Source of the DNA: Pararhodobacter sp.
GTDB lineage: Bacteria; Pseudomonadota; Alphaproteobacteria; Rhodobacterales; Rhodobacteraceae
Direction of reading: 5' to 3'
NCBI GenBank assembly: GCA_020832805.1
Contig: JAFIED010000012.1
Span: 1-46,190, forward strand
DNA length: 46,190 nucleotides
The translations under genes and the position numbers were made by a program. Within the stretch, counting starts at the first letter, position 1. The number at the start of each line of letters is the position of its first letter. Shown piece after piece: positions 35,572 through 44,802 of this stretch. The notes below the pieces were generated by a model, which was not told the origin of the DNA, searched no databases, and was given only the letters and a program-made list of their open reading frames with translations.

Positions 35572-36549
35572 CTAGCCCAGCCGCCCCGCCAGCCATGCTG
35601 AAAGCAGATATTGCGCGATTGCCCCGTTGCGCGGGCGTCGCATGGTTTCATGCTGCCCGGCCAGGACCGAGACCAGTTCCTCGCGGCCGATCCATCGCGC
35701 ATCTTCCAGTTCGTCATCCAGGGTGATCACCTCGCTTTCCGCCTCGGCGACGAAGCCCAACATCAGCGGATTGGGCCAGGGCCAGGGCTGTGACGCGATG
35801 TAGCGCACCGCGCCGACCGCGATTCCGGTTTCCTCGCGCACCTCGCGCCGCACCGCCGCCTCCAGCGATTCACCGGGCTCGACAAAACCGGCCAGCGCCG
35901 AATACATGCCCTCTGGCCAGCCGGGAGAACGGCCCAACAACACCTTGTTGCCCCGCACCACCAGCATGATGACTACCGGATCGGTGCGCGGAAAGTGCCG
36001 CGCGCCGCAGGATGGGCACAGCCGTTGCCAACCACTGCTGGCCCAATCACTGCGATTCCCGCAGGACGAGCAGAACCGGTGCGTTCGATGCCAGTTGAAC
36101 AACGCCCGCGCGGTTGCCGCCATTACCGCCTCTGCCGGGTCAAGCCGAACCATGACGCCACGCAGATCGGCAAAACGGGTATCTTCCGGCAGCGCGGGGT
36201 GGCGATATTCCTGCACGTCGAAAAAACTGGCCATTGCCGCCCTGTCCAGGCCCGGCGGCTCCCAGGACGAGACATCGACCGCCATACGCGCCTGCCCGGC
36301 ATGGACCCCCAGAAACAGCCGCCCGGGCGCAGCATGGGCCAGCACCGCGCTTTGCGCATCTATCCAGCCCAGAGCACCCGCCCCCGCCAGCAGGGGGCGC
36401 CCACGCCAGAAGGGCAGCAATCGGGCGTCTTCTGCCATCGTGGCAGGCAATCTGTCGCGCCATTCCGCATGGCGGTTGTCCCACCCGCCCGAAAAAACGG
36501 GAAAATCCGTCGCGGGGTCATGCATTTGTGGCGGTCTTGCATCATTCAC
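35572..36549 (-). CDS. nudC: NAD+/NADH diphosphatase NudC (Nudix)
   Basis: A 325-residue hydrolase that cleaves NADH to NMNH and AMP and can remove NAD caps from RNA. A zinc ribbon is visible (Cys160, 163, 178, 181), followed by the Nudix box GFVEPGESLEAAVRREVREETG (residues about 221-242) and the NudC-specific SQPWPWPNPLM. The GTG at 36549 is chosen because AGGAGA lies seven bases before it; ATG 36525 would give a protein eight residues shorter. The open frame to 36669 has no support. It converges on pheA. Confidence 0.92.
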   Translation of the reverse strand: MNDARPPQMHDPATDFPVFSGGWDNRHAEWRDRLPATMAEDARLLPFWRGRPLLAGAGALGWIDAQSAVLAHAAPGRLFLGVHAGQARMAVDVSSWEPPGLDRAAMASFFDVQEYRHPALPEDTRFADLRGVMVRLDPAEAVMAATARALFNWHRTHRFCSSCGNRSDWASSGWQRLCPSCGARHFPRTDPVVIMLVVRGNKVLLGRSPGWPEGMYSALAGFVEPGESLEAAVRREVREETGIAVGAVRYIASQPWPWPNPLMLGFVAEAESEVITLDDELEDARWIGREELVSVLAGQHETMRRPRNGAIAQYLLSAWLAGRLG

Positions 36550-36784
36550 GGTAAACTCTCCTGATATCTCAACGTGCTTACGCCATGGCGCCACGCCGGT
36601 AAAGCAAACGGGAAACACACAGGGCACACCGCGCCGCTGCGACAGAACAGGCCTTTGCAGATTGATCAATGCGTGACAGGATTAAGCCAAACTCATGCCA
36701 CGGTTACCCATCAAGACGGCCATTGCTTTTCGGTGCAGCGTCGGCCAGCCTGTTCGGGCCGCATGAAGCCGGAACAGTGACGCA

Positions 36785-38818
36785 GTGATCGTTCGGGGCC
36801 GTACATTGTTTAATCCTGTTTCATTTGCCGATGCGGCAGTTGGCGAACGCACAGTCCATTTGCGACTGATCGAGACCACGGATCTGCATCTGCATCTTCT
36901 GCCCTTCGATTATTACACCGACACGCCGGCGCCGGGCCTTGGCCTGATTGCGGCTGCCAACCTGATCGAAGAGGCGCGCGCCGAGGCAGACAACGCGCTG
37001 TTGTTCGACAACGGCGATTTCCTTCAGGGCACGGCGATGGGCGATTATCTGGCCCAGCATCGTGGCCTCTCGCCGGGCGAGGAACACCCGGTGATGACGG
37101 CCATGAATGCGCTTGGCTATGATGCGATCACCCTGGGAAATCACGAATTCAACTATGGAATCGATTTCCTGATGAACGCGCTTTCAGGCGCGCATGGGGC
37201 GGTTGTTTCGGCCAATCTGGTCAAACACAGGGGCGCCGCCCCGCGCGCCGACCGCACCCTGGTGAAACCCTATGTGCTGCTTGATCGCATGGTCACCGAT
37301 GCGGGGGGGCGGCAACACCCCATCCGTATCGGTGTGATCGGGTTTGCGCCCCCGCAGGTTGTCGACTGGGACAGGCACAGCATCGGCGACCGGCTGAAAA
37401 GCCGCGATATCGTCGAAACCGCCCGTGCATGGGTGCCGGAAATGCGCGAGGCCGGGGCCGATCTGGTGATTGCCCTGGCCCATACCGGCATTGGCGCCGC
37501 CCAGCATATCGACGGTATGGAGAACGCGGCGGTGCCCCTGGCGCGCGTGCCTGGCATCGACGCCTTGATGACCGGGCACAGCCATATGGTGTTTCCGTCG
37601 CCGATCTTTTCCAACATGGGGGGCGTCGATGTACAGACCGGCACCATTGGCGGCAAGCCCGCGGTCATGGCAGGTTTCTGGGGCTCGCATATCGGGCTGA
37701 TCGACATGCTGCTGGTGCGTGACGGGCGGGAATGGCGGGTGCTGGGCACGAATACCCATACGCGTGCCGTGGCAGCGTCGGCAGGCATGGCAGCGGCCAG
37801 CAAGGAAACAGCCGCAATTGCCGGGGGCGAGTCACGCCAGCTGCCGCCTGATGGATCGCAGCAATCCCGGCAGGCCCGCACCCGCGATACGGCCGAACGG
37901 GCCGAAAAGGTCGTTCGCCTGACAGCTTCAGTTGCCGCTATCCACGAAGACACCCGAAACGCGATCCGCCAGCCTGTCGGACATGTCAACGAACCGTTGC
38001 ACAGCTACTTCGCCCATCTGGGCGTGACCAGTTCGCTGGCATTCGTGGCCGCGGCGCAACGCCGCCACATCCTGCCAAGGCTGGCCGATCCAGCTCTGGC
38101 TGAACTGCCGGTCCTGTCATCGGTTGCACCATTCAAATGCGGCGGGCTTGGCGGGCCGGGAAACTATACAGACGTCCCCGCGGGCCCCATCGCACTGCGC
38201 CATATCGCTGATCTGTACAGTTTTCCCAACACCTTTGCCGCGCTGCGCATCACGGGTCATGAACTGCTGGAATGGCTGGAGCGCAGCGCCTCTGCCTTCA
38301 ACCGCCTGCGCCCGGATGGGCAGGATACGCTGCTGCGTGATCCGCGCGTGCCCGGCTACAATTTCGAGGTCATCTATGGCGTGACAACGGAATACGATCT
38401 GTCGCAACCCGCGCGTTACCTGCCCGACGGCCAACTGGCCAATCCCGCCGCGCGCAGGGTTTCAGAGGTCATTTTCAACGGCGCCGCGCTGGACCCCGCA
38501 CAGGAATTCATCCTGTGCACCAACAGCTATCGCGCCTTTGGTGCAGGCCGTTTTCCCGCCACCGTGCAGGACCGCATTGTCCAGAATGATGGCACCATCA
38601 CGCGTGACCTGATTCGCCGCCATGTCGAATGCGCCGACATGGCAACGGCTGCGCCGCCCGCGCTGCGCTTTACTGCGCTGCCGGGTACCCATGCCCTGTT
38701 CGAAACCGGCCCCGGCGCCCGGCATCACCTGGGCCAGATTGCGCATTTCTCGCCGGAACTGCGCGGGCTGTCCAGCGCCGGCTTTCTGAGGCTACGGCTT
38801 GATTGGTCATCGAGCTGA
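36785..38818 (+). CDS. 2',3'-cyclic-nucleotide 2'-phosphodiesterase / 3'-nucleotidase (CpdB-like)
   Basis: A 677-residue enzyme of the 5'-nucleotidase/CpdB family. The N-terminal metallophosphatase domain has the metal ligands in TTDLHLH (Asp33, His35), LFDNGDFLQG, TLGNHEFNYG, IALAHTG and TGHSHMVFP; the C-terminal 5'-nucleotidase domain (about 395-600) has GHVNEPLHSYF and TYSFPNTFA-like sequence ending in LCTNSYRAFGAGRFP. E. coli CpdB is periplasmic, yet no signal peptide is visible here: the only in-frame start after the upstream stop at 36764 is the GTG at 36785, and the N-terminus is not hydrophobic. A low-complexity Ala/Gln-rich linker joins the domains near residues 335-380. It is divergent from nudC. 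Confidence 0.88.
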   Translation: MIVRGRTLFNPVSFADAAVGERTVHLRLIETTDLHLHLLPFDYYTDTPAPGLGLIAAANLIEEARAEADNALLFDNGDFLQGTAMGDYLAQHRGLSPGEEHPVMTAMNALGYDAITLGNHEFNYGIDFLMNALSGAHGAVVSANLVKHRGAAPRADRTLVKPYVLLDRMVTDAGGRQHPIRIGVIGFAPPQVVDWDRHSIGDRLKSRDIVETARAWVPEMREAGADLVIALAHTGIGAAQHIDGMENAAVPLARVPGIDALMTGHSHMVFPSPIFSNMGGVDVQTGTIGGKPAVMAGFWGSHIGLIDMLLVRDGREWRVLGTNTHTRAVAASAGMAAASKETAAIAGGESRQLPPDGSQQSRQARTRDTAERAEKVVRLTASVAAIHEDTRNAIRQPVGHVNEPLHSYFAHLGVTSSLAFVAAAQRRHILPRLADPALAELPVLSSVAPFKCGGLGGPGNYTDVPAGPIALRHIADLYSFPNTFAALRITGHELLEWLERSASAFNRLRPDGQDTLLRDPRVPGYNFEVIYGVTTEYDLSQPARYLPDGQLANPAARRVSEVIFNGAALDPAQEFILCTNSYRAFGAGRFPATVQDRIVQNDGTITRDLIRRHVECADMATAAPPALRFTALPGTHALFETGPGARHHLGQIAHFSPELRGLSSAGFLRLRLDWSSS

Positions 38819-38876
38819 ACATGCAGCGGCGCGAGCAGCCAAAGCGCCGCACCTGCTGCGTGCATGGCCTGCGGCC

Positions 38877-41375
38877 CTAGCCATCCATCCTGATGCGCGC
38901 ATTCGCCGGGTCGTAGGGGCTGTCTTCGACGATCTCGGCATCCCAGAGCTGGCGCAGCATCCGCACCTTCAGTCGCGTACCGACAGCTGCATGCGCGGGT
39001 TTCACATAGCCCATGCCGATCTGCTTGCCAAAGGCCACCGAATACCCGCCCGAAGTCAGCCGACCCACCTTTTCACCGCCAGCATAGAGTGCCTCGCGGC
39101 CCCATGGGTCTGCATCCGCTGGTCCGTCTATCAGCAGCGTCACGCATTTTGACCGGATGCCGGTGTCGGCCATGGCCGCCTTGCCGTTGAAATCCTTGGC
39201 CATGTCCACAAAGCGCGGCAGATCGGCCTCCAGCGGGGTGGCATCCCGCCCCAGTTCGTTGCCAAAGGCACGATAGCTCTTTTCCTGGCGCAACCAGTTC
39301 TGCGCCCGCGCGCCGACCAGTTTCAGCCCCACCCCCTCGCCCGCGGCCATGATCTGGTCGAACAGGTAGTTCTGCATCTCGATAGGGTGGTGCAGTTCCC
39401 AGCCCAACTCGCCCGTATAGGCCACACGCACGGCGCGCACCGGGCACATGCCCAACTCGACCCTGCGCATCGACAACCAGGGAAAACGCTTGTTCGACAG
39501 TACGGTAGCCGGATCGGCATCTCTGACCAGAGTATTGAGAACATCCCGGGCGCGCGGCCCGGCCAACGCAAACACCCCCCATTGGGTCGTCACGTCATGA
39601 ATGTCGATCCACCCGAATTCGGCCATCTTGTCTTCGGCGGCCTTGCGCAGGAAATCGCCGTCATAAGCTGTCCAGGCGCCTGCGCTGACCAGATAATACG
39701 CCTGCTCGGCCAATCGCACGATGGTGTATTCGGTGCGCACCGTGCCTGCCTCGGTCAGCGCATAGGTCAGGTTGATCCGCCCCACCTTTGGCAGTTTGTT
39801 GCAGGTGAACCAGTCCAGAAACGCCGTGGCACCGGGGCCGCGCACCAGATGCTTGGTAAAGGCCGTGGCATCGATCATGCCGACATTGTCGCGGATCGCC
39901 TTTGCCTCATCCACGGCATGCTGCCACCATCCGCCACGACGAAAGCTGCGGCTGTCATGGTCAAAGGAGTCCGGCGCCCCGATGGGGCCAAAATAGTTCG
40001 GGCGCTCCCAGCCGTTCACCTGCCCGAACTGCGCACCCAGCGCCTTTACCCGGTCATAGCAGGGCGCCGTACGCAACGGGCGGCAGGCCTCTCGCTCTTC
40101 ATCCGGGTGGTGCAGGATGAAGACATGCTCGTAACACTCCTCGTTCTTGCGCGCGGCGTATTCGGTGGTCATCCAGTCGCCATAGCGCCGCGGGTCCAGG
40201 CTGGCCATGTCGATCTCGGCCTCACGCCCGGTCATCATTTGCGCCAGATAATGGCCAGTGCCGCCCGCGGCGGTGATGCCAAAGCTGAACCCCTCTGCCA
40301 GCCACATGTTGCGCAGGCCCGGCGCCGGACCAACCAGCGGATTGCCATCCGGGGTATAGCAGATGGGGCCGTTGTAATCGTCCTTCAGCCCCACGGTTTC
40401 GGAACTGTGCAGGCGATGGATCATCGCCATGTATTCCTGCTCGATCCGTTCCAGGTCCAGCGGGAACAGGTCGGCGCGAAAGCTCTCGGGCACGTCATGC
40501 AGAAAACGCGCGGGCGCGCCGCGTTCGTAGGGACCCAGGATCCAGCCGCCACGTTCCTCTCGGACATACCATTTCGCATCGGCATCGCGCAGCACCGGGT
40601 GCTCGGGGTTGCCCGCTTGCCGCCAGGCCTGCAACACCGGGTCAGGCTCGGTGACGATGTACTGGTGTTCCACCGGGATTGCCGGAATACGGATGCCCAG
40701 CAGCCGCGCCGTGCGCTGGGCATGATTGCCGGTGGCCGTGACAACATGTTCCGCCGTGATCTCGAACCGGTCGTCCGAGGGCACCAGATTGCCACCCTTT
40801 TCAACCATCCGCGTGCATGACACCACCCATTCGCCGCCGGTCCAGCGATAGCCGTCAACCTGCACGCGGCGCATGATGTCAGCGCCGAACTGACGGGCGC
40901 CCTTGGCCATGGCCTGTGTCACATCGGCGGGGTTGATATAGCCATCGGTGGGATGAAAGATCGCGCCTTTCAGATCATCGGTGCGCACCAGGGGCCAGCG
41001 CGCCTTGATCTGTTCTGGCGTCAGCCACTCATGCTCGATCCCGACGGTTTCGGCCGTGGCGGAATACAGCATGTATTCATCCATCCGCGCCCGGGTCTGC
41101 GCCATGCGCAGATTGCCCACAACGGCAAAACCCGGGTTCAGCCGGGTCTCGGCCTCCAGCGCCTTGTAGATTTTCACGCTGTAGTCGTGGATATGGCTGG
41201 TTGCATATCCCATGTTGAACAGCGGCAGCAGCCCCGCGGCATGCCAGGTCGACCCCGAGGTCAGTTCGTCTCGCTCCAGCAACAAGGTATCCCAGCCGGC
41301 CTTTGCCAGATGATAGGCGATGCCGGTGCCCACGGCACCGCCGCCGACGACAAGGGCTCGAACATGGGTTTTCAT
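38877..41375 (-). CDS. GcvT-domain FAD-dependent oxidoreductase (dimethylglycine/sarcosine dehydrogenase family)
   Basis: An 832-residue two-module enzyme. The N-terminal DAO module (about 1-390) has the FAD motif VVGGGAVGTGIAYHLAKAG and the SGSTWHAAGLL segment, whose histidine (His45) corresponds to the covalent flavin-attachment site in mammalian DMGDH. An FAO_M linker follows (about 395-450), then a GcvT folate-binding module (about 455-830) with the typical LAGPRARDVL, and SVAFGKQIGMGYV segments. The family oxidatively demethylates N-methylated glycines and passes the C1 unit to tetrahydrofolate. The start ATG at 41375 gives MKTHVRALVVGGG. It stands alone; the substrate is inferred from family only. 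Confidence 0.9.
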   Translation of the reverse strand: MKTHVRALVVGGGAVGTGIAYHLAKAGWDTLLLERDELTSGSTWHAAGLLPLFNMGYATSHIHDYSVKIYKALEAETRLNPGFAVVGNLRMAQTRARMDEYMLYSATAETVGIEHEWLTPEQIKARWPLVRTDDLKGAIFHPTDGYINPADVTQAMAKGARQFGADIMRRVQVDGYRWTGGEWVVSCTRMVEKGGNLVPSDDRFEITAEHVVTATGNHAQRTARLLGIRIPAIPVEHQYIVTEPDPVLQAWRQAGNPEHPVLRDADAKWYVREERGGWILGPYERGAPARFLHDVPESFRADLFPLDLERIEQEYMAMIHRLHSSETVGLKDDYNGPICYTPDGNPLVGPAPGLRNMWLAEGFSFGITAAGGTGHYLAQMMTGREAEIDMASLDPRRYGDWMTTEYAARKNEECYEHVFILHHPDEEREACRPLRTAPCYDRVKALGAQFGQVNGWERPNYFGPIGAPDSFDHDSRSFRRGGWWQHAVDEAKAIRDNVGMIDATAFTKHLVRGPGATAFLDWFTCNKLPKVGRINLTYALTEAGTVRTEYTIVRLAEQAYYLVSAGAWTAYDGDFLRKAAEDKMAEFGWIDIHDVTTQWGVFALAGPRARDVLNTLVRDADPATVLSNKRFPWLSMRRVELGMCPVRAVRVAYTGELGWELHHPIEMQNYLFDQIMAAGEGVGLKLVGARAQNWLRQEKSYRAFGNELGRDATPLEADLPRFVDMAKDFNGKAAMADTGIRSKCVTLLIDGPADADPWGREALYAGGEKVGRLTSGGYSVAFGKQIGMGYVKPAHAAVGTRLKVRMLRQLWDAEIVEDSPYDPANARIRMDG

Positions 41376-41634
41376 GGCGCGATTCTCCGTTTCGGTCTGC
41401 CCGCACCTTGCAGCATGGCGCCGCTGACGGCCCGGCATGCCCGACGCGAAAACGACGAAAAACGACACCGCACGAAGCGGCCCCATCAGGCCGGCAGATG
41501 AACCCGCATGGCGCCGGCCGCGCGGTCAGAGCCATTGCATCGGGCAGCAGACCGGGCGCGGGGCCCGGAACCCTTGCCGGGGCAGGTCTGTGGGCTGCCG
41601 GCCATACGCTTCGCGCGGTGCAATTGCCCGCGCC

Positions 41635-42900
41635 CTAGCCGTCGAATTCGAACACCGCGCAAGAGATGTCATCGGTAAAGTCGTCGTGCCCGGCCCAGCG
41701 CGCAAGCTCCCAGATCAGCGCCTCCATCATTGCGGGACCGCGCAGCCCTGCAAGGCGCGACAGGATCATCTGCAACCCCATCTGCCCCAGTTCCTCGCCC
41801 TGTGCATTGGGACATTCGGTGATTCCGTCAGAGATCATGAACAACCTGTCACCCGGCCGCAATTGCGCCTGAAAATCGTCATAGCAGGCATCGGCCAACA
41901 GCCCGATCGGCAGCCCGCCCTGCCCCAGATGGGTCACCCGGCCGTCGCCATGCTGGACAACCGGGTATGGGTGACCAGCCTGCACCATGCGAACACTGCC
42001 GTTCAACCGGTCGATATGCGCATAGCACAAGGTCGCATAGCGTTCGGTCTGGATCTCTGAAAGCAAGAGCCGGTTCATCACCTCGGCAACCTGCGCCGGC
42101 GGGCGCGGACGCGGGCCGTCATCGCCGATCCCGATGGCAATGTTCTGCTCGGCCGATGCCCCGGAAAGCAGCCCGGCCAATCGCGCCGTCAACAGCGCCG
42201 ACGCCACACCATGGCCGGATACATCAAAACCGTAAAGGCCGATATGCCTGTCATCGATGTCAAAGCAACCGACCATGTCACCACCGATATGCCCGCTGGG
42301 GCGCAGCAACATGTTGATTCGCCCGGTCGGATACTGCCGCTGGCGTTCGCGCAACAACGATTGCTGCAGTGCCCGTGCCTCGATCAGGTCGCGGTCAAGC
42401 GAATCATACAGCCCGCGCAACTCGACCAGTGTTTCGGTCAGCAGAACGTTCTTGGCGCGCAGTTCCCGCTCCATCTGCAACAGCCGCTCGCCTGCCTTGA
42501 TGCGCGCGCGCAATTCGCCCGGATCGACCGGTTTCGACAGAAAATCGTCGGCGCCTACCTCCAGCCCCTCGGCAACAGCGGCCTTGTCGGCCCGGGCGGT
42601 GAACAGGATGAAATAGACATATTCCTGCCGACCCAGGCCCCGGATCGCACGGCACAATTCAATGCCGGTCATCCCGGGCATCATCCAGTCGGACAGAATC
42701 AGATCCGCGCCATGCTGCTGGAAAAGCGCAAGCGCCTCTGCCCCGGACCCCGCCTCCAGGGCGTTGTATCCCCATTTGCGCAGGCTGGCGCAGATCAGCT
42801 GCCTTTGGGCCCGGGAATCATCGACAACCAGCACGGTGCCGGCATGCGGCCCCGACACCGGCGCACGACGACCCTGACGCATGGATAAGGTACGGTTCAC
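41635..42900 (-). CDS. Fused response regulator / PP2C (SpoIIE-type) phosphatase, RbaY/RsbU-like
   Basis: A 421-residue signalling protein. The REC domain (residues about 22-140) has the acidic pair in VVDDS, the phospho-acceptor Asp71 in LILSDWMMPG and Lys in FLSKPVD. A short coiled-coil (RELRAKNVLLTETLVELRGLYDSLDRDL) connects to a PP2C/SpoIIE domain (about 195-420) with GGDMVGCFDID, YGFDVSGHGVASALL, RLFMISDGITE and the final DDFTDDISCAVF, so its metal ligands are intact. Such proteins dephosphorylate an anti-sigma-factor antagonist when phosphorylated. The start is placed at GTG 42900 (AAAGG eight bases upstream); ATG 42882 is also plausible. It is divergent from an Hpt protein. Confidence 0.88.
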   Translation of the reverse strand: MNRTLSMRQGRRAPVSGPHAGTVLVVDDSRAQRQLICASLRKWGYNALEAGSGAEALALFQQHGADLILSDWMMPGMTGIELCRAIRGLGRQEYVYFILFTARADKAAVAEGLEVGADDFLSKPVDPGELRARIKAGERLLQMERELRAKNVLLTETLVELRGLYDSLDRDLIEARALQQSLLRERQRQYPTGRINMLLRPSGHIGGDMVGCFDIDDRHIGLYGFDVSGHGVASALLTARLAGLLSGASAEQNIAIGIGDDGPRPRPPAQVAEVMNRLLLSEIQTERYATLCYAHIDRLNGSVRMVQAGHPYPVVQHGDGRVTHLGQGGLPIGLLADACYDDFQAQLRPGDRLFMISDGITECPNAQGEELGQMGLQMILSRLAGLRGPAMMEALIWELARWAGHDDFTDDISCAVFEFDG

Positions 42901-43082
42901 GAAAGACACCTTTGGGCAGAAGTTCCTGCAACCGCGGATCGGCGGCAGCGACCTTGCGCATAGTTCGACACCACCCATTAACAACGGTTGAAAGCCCGGG
43001 TGTTTTTCTGTGGCAGGCGTTAGTGTGAGATTAAGAACCGGTCCGCTAGGATCGTCTGATAGTGTTGGTAGATGGGTGCGTG

Positions 43083-43424
43083 ATGATCGACTGGTCCCAG
43101 ATCGAGGAACTGAGGACAGAGATGGACGACGCCTTTGACGAGGTGGTCGCCCTGTTCCTTGAAGAGACGGATGAAATCATGGACAGGGTAAGGGCTGCCC
43201 GCGCCGTGCCCTATGCCGATGGGCTGGCGCTTGCCTCTGATCTGCACGCGCTGAAGGGGGCAGCCCTGAACCTGGGGCTGACCGAGTTTGCCGCGTCCTG
43301 CGGCGCGGGCGAGGAACTGGCGCAATCCGGCGCCGCAGGCGCCGTGAACCTGCAGGGCATCATTGATACATACACAGTCAGCAAGACCGAATTTCTGGCT
43401 GTCCTGAGCCGCCATGCCGCATGA
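43083..43424 (+). CDS. Histidine phosphotransfer (Hpt) domain protein
   Basis: A 113-residue single-domain protein. The phospho-accepting histidine is His55 in DLHALKGAALNLG, the classical Hpt motif H-x-L-K-G; the rest is the expected four-helix bundle, including the acidic first helix (DDAFDEVVALFLEETDEIMDRV). It would relay phosphate between a hybrid kinase and a response regulator. It is transcribed divergently from the REC-PP2C phosphatase with 182 bp between the starts, which makes that REC domain its likely partner. No histidine kinase gene is nearby. The ATG at 43083 is directly preceded by an in-frame GTG, so the start may be one codon earlier. Confidence 0.88.
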   Translation: MIDWSQIEELRTEMDDAFDEVVALFLEETDEIMDRVRAARAVPYADGLALASDLHALKGAALNLGLTEFAASCGAGEELAQSGAAGAVNLQGIIDTYTVSKTEFLAVLSRHAA

Positions 43425-43463
43425 GCCGGGCAAAGACCCCCGCCGCCACGACCGCAGGTGCTG

Positions 43464-44708
43464 TCAGACCAGAAAGTTTGACAGCGTCTCATCCAGCGTG
43501 ATGTCGCGCCAGACAAATCCGACCCTGTCCATGGCGGCGCACAACCGGGTGAAATTGTCGGCCCTGCTGGTCTCTATCCCGATCAGCACGGACCCATAGT
43601 TTCGCGCCGATTTCTTCAGATACTCGAACCGGGCGATATCGTCTTCGGGCCCAAGAATATCCAGAAAATCACGCAGCGCGCCGGGACGCTGGGGCAGGCG
43701 CAGGATGAAATACTTCTTCAATCCGGCAAAGCGCATCGCGCGTTCCTTCACCTCGGGCAGCCGTTCGAAATCGAAATTGCCGCCAGATGTCACGCACACC
43801 ACGGTCTTTCCCGCTATCGCATCAGCCAGTTCGGGCAGGGCGTCGATCGACAAGGCGCCCGCGGGCTCCAGCACGATCCCCTCGATGTTCAGCATCTCCA
43901 GCATGGTAACGCAGATGCGGTCCTCTGGGGCGGTCAGCACATGGTGGGGCGCCACATCGCCAAGAAACCGGAATGGCCTTGCGCCGATACGGGCCACCGC
44001 CGCCCCGTCAACAAAACTGTCCACCTGCCGCAGCGTGACGGGCGATCCGGCCATCAACGCGGCGCGCAGACTGGCGCCGCCGGCGGGTTCGACATAGCGG
44101 AAATCGCAGCCGCCCTCGGCCTGCAGGTAACGCCGCACCCCTGACGCCAGCCCGCCACCACCCACAGGCAGAACCACCATGTCCGGCATCTGCCCCAGTT
44201 GCTGCAGCACCTCTAGGGCAACGCTGGCCTGCCCCTCGATGACATCATCATCATCAAAGGGTGACAGGAAATGCCCGCCGCTTTCGGCGCAATAGGCCTG
44301 CGCGGCAGCCAGGGACTGGTCAAAATAATCGCCGGTCAGCCGAATATCGACATGGCCGTCGCCAAAGGTGCGGGTCTTGCCGATCTTCTGCTGTGGCGTG
44401 GTGACCGGCATGAAGATCACCCCCTGCACGCCGAAATGGCGGCAGGCAAAGGCCACGCCCTGCGCGTGATTGCCCGCAGAGGCACAGACGAAAATGCGCT
44501 GGCCTGGCCTGTCGGCCAGAACCTTGCGCATCGCATTGAAAGCGCCCCTGATCTTGTATGACCGGACGGGCGAGAGATCTTCACGCTTCAGCAGAATCTC
44601 GGCCCCAAAGCGCTGCGAAAGGTGATCGTTGCGCTGCAGCGGCGTCGGCTCGAACAGAATGCGCAAGGCGCTGGCGGCGTCACGGGCGGCGTGGGCAAAA
44701 TCGTTCAT
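43464..44708 (-). CDS. ilvA: Threonine ammonia-lyase (threonine dehydratase)
   Basis: A 414-residue PLP enzyme deaminating threonine to 2-oxobutyrate, the first step to isoleucine. The PLP lysine is Lys52 in SYKIRGAF; CASAGNHAQGVA and the glycine-rich phosphate loop VVLPVGGGGLASG are in place. A single C-terminal regulatory ACT-like domain (about 325-410: KKYFILRLPQRPGALRDFLD) indicates the shorter biosynthetic type with one ACT-like repeat. The start ATG at 44708 gives MNDFAHAARD; the frame is open to 44768 but unsupported. Its 5' side abuts the IS1111-group element about 80 bp upstream, so the insertion may have displaced its promoter. Confidence 0.93.
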   Translation of the reverse strand: MNDFAHAARDAASALRILFEPTPLQRNDHLSQRFGAEILLKREDLSPVRSYKIRGAFNAMRKVLADRPGQRIFVCASAGNHAQGVAFACRHFGVQGVIFMPVTTPQQKIGKTRTFGDGHVDIRLTGDYFDQSLAAAQAYCAESGGHFLSPFDDDDVIEGQASVALEVLQQLGQMPDMVVLPVGGGGLASGVRRYLQAEGGCDFRYVEPAGGASLRAALMAGSPVTLRQVDSFVDGAAVARIGARPFRFLGDVAPHHVLTAPEDRICVTMLEMLNIEGIVLEPAGALSIDALPELADAIAGKTVVCVTSGGNFDFERLPEVKERAMRFAGLKKYFILRLPQRPGALRDFLDILGPEDDIARFEYLKKSARNYGSVLIGIETSRADNFTRLCAAMDRVGFVWRDITLDETLSNFLV

Positions 44709-44789
44709 TCGCCCATCTAGCGCCCTTTGCCCGCGGGTGGAAATGATTTGTGATACGTCAGGTCGCATCTAGTTCATGAATCCGCTTCT

Positions 44790-44802
44790 GTGGTTGCCGC
44801 CC
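44790..44802. repeat. IS1111-group subterminal inverted repeat, transposase 3' side
   Basis: GTGGTTGCCGCCC; exact reverse complement of 46166-46178. It lies about 80 bp upstream of ilvA and 262 bp beyond the transposase stop. Confidence 0.8.

Noticed and set aside
39387-40820. Long open frame on the plus strand opposite the GcvT-type flavoprotein
   Set aside because: It is an antisense shadow in high-GC coding DNA, low in complexity and without family features.
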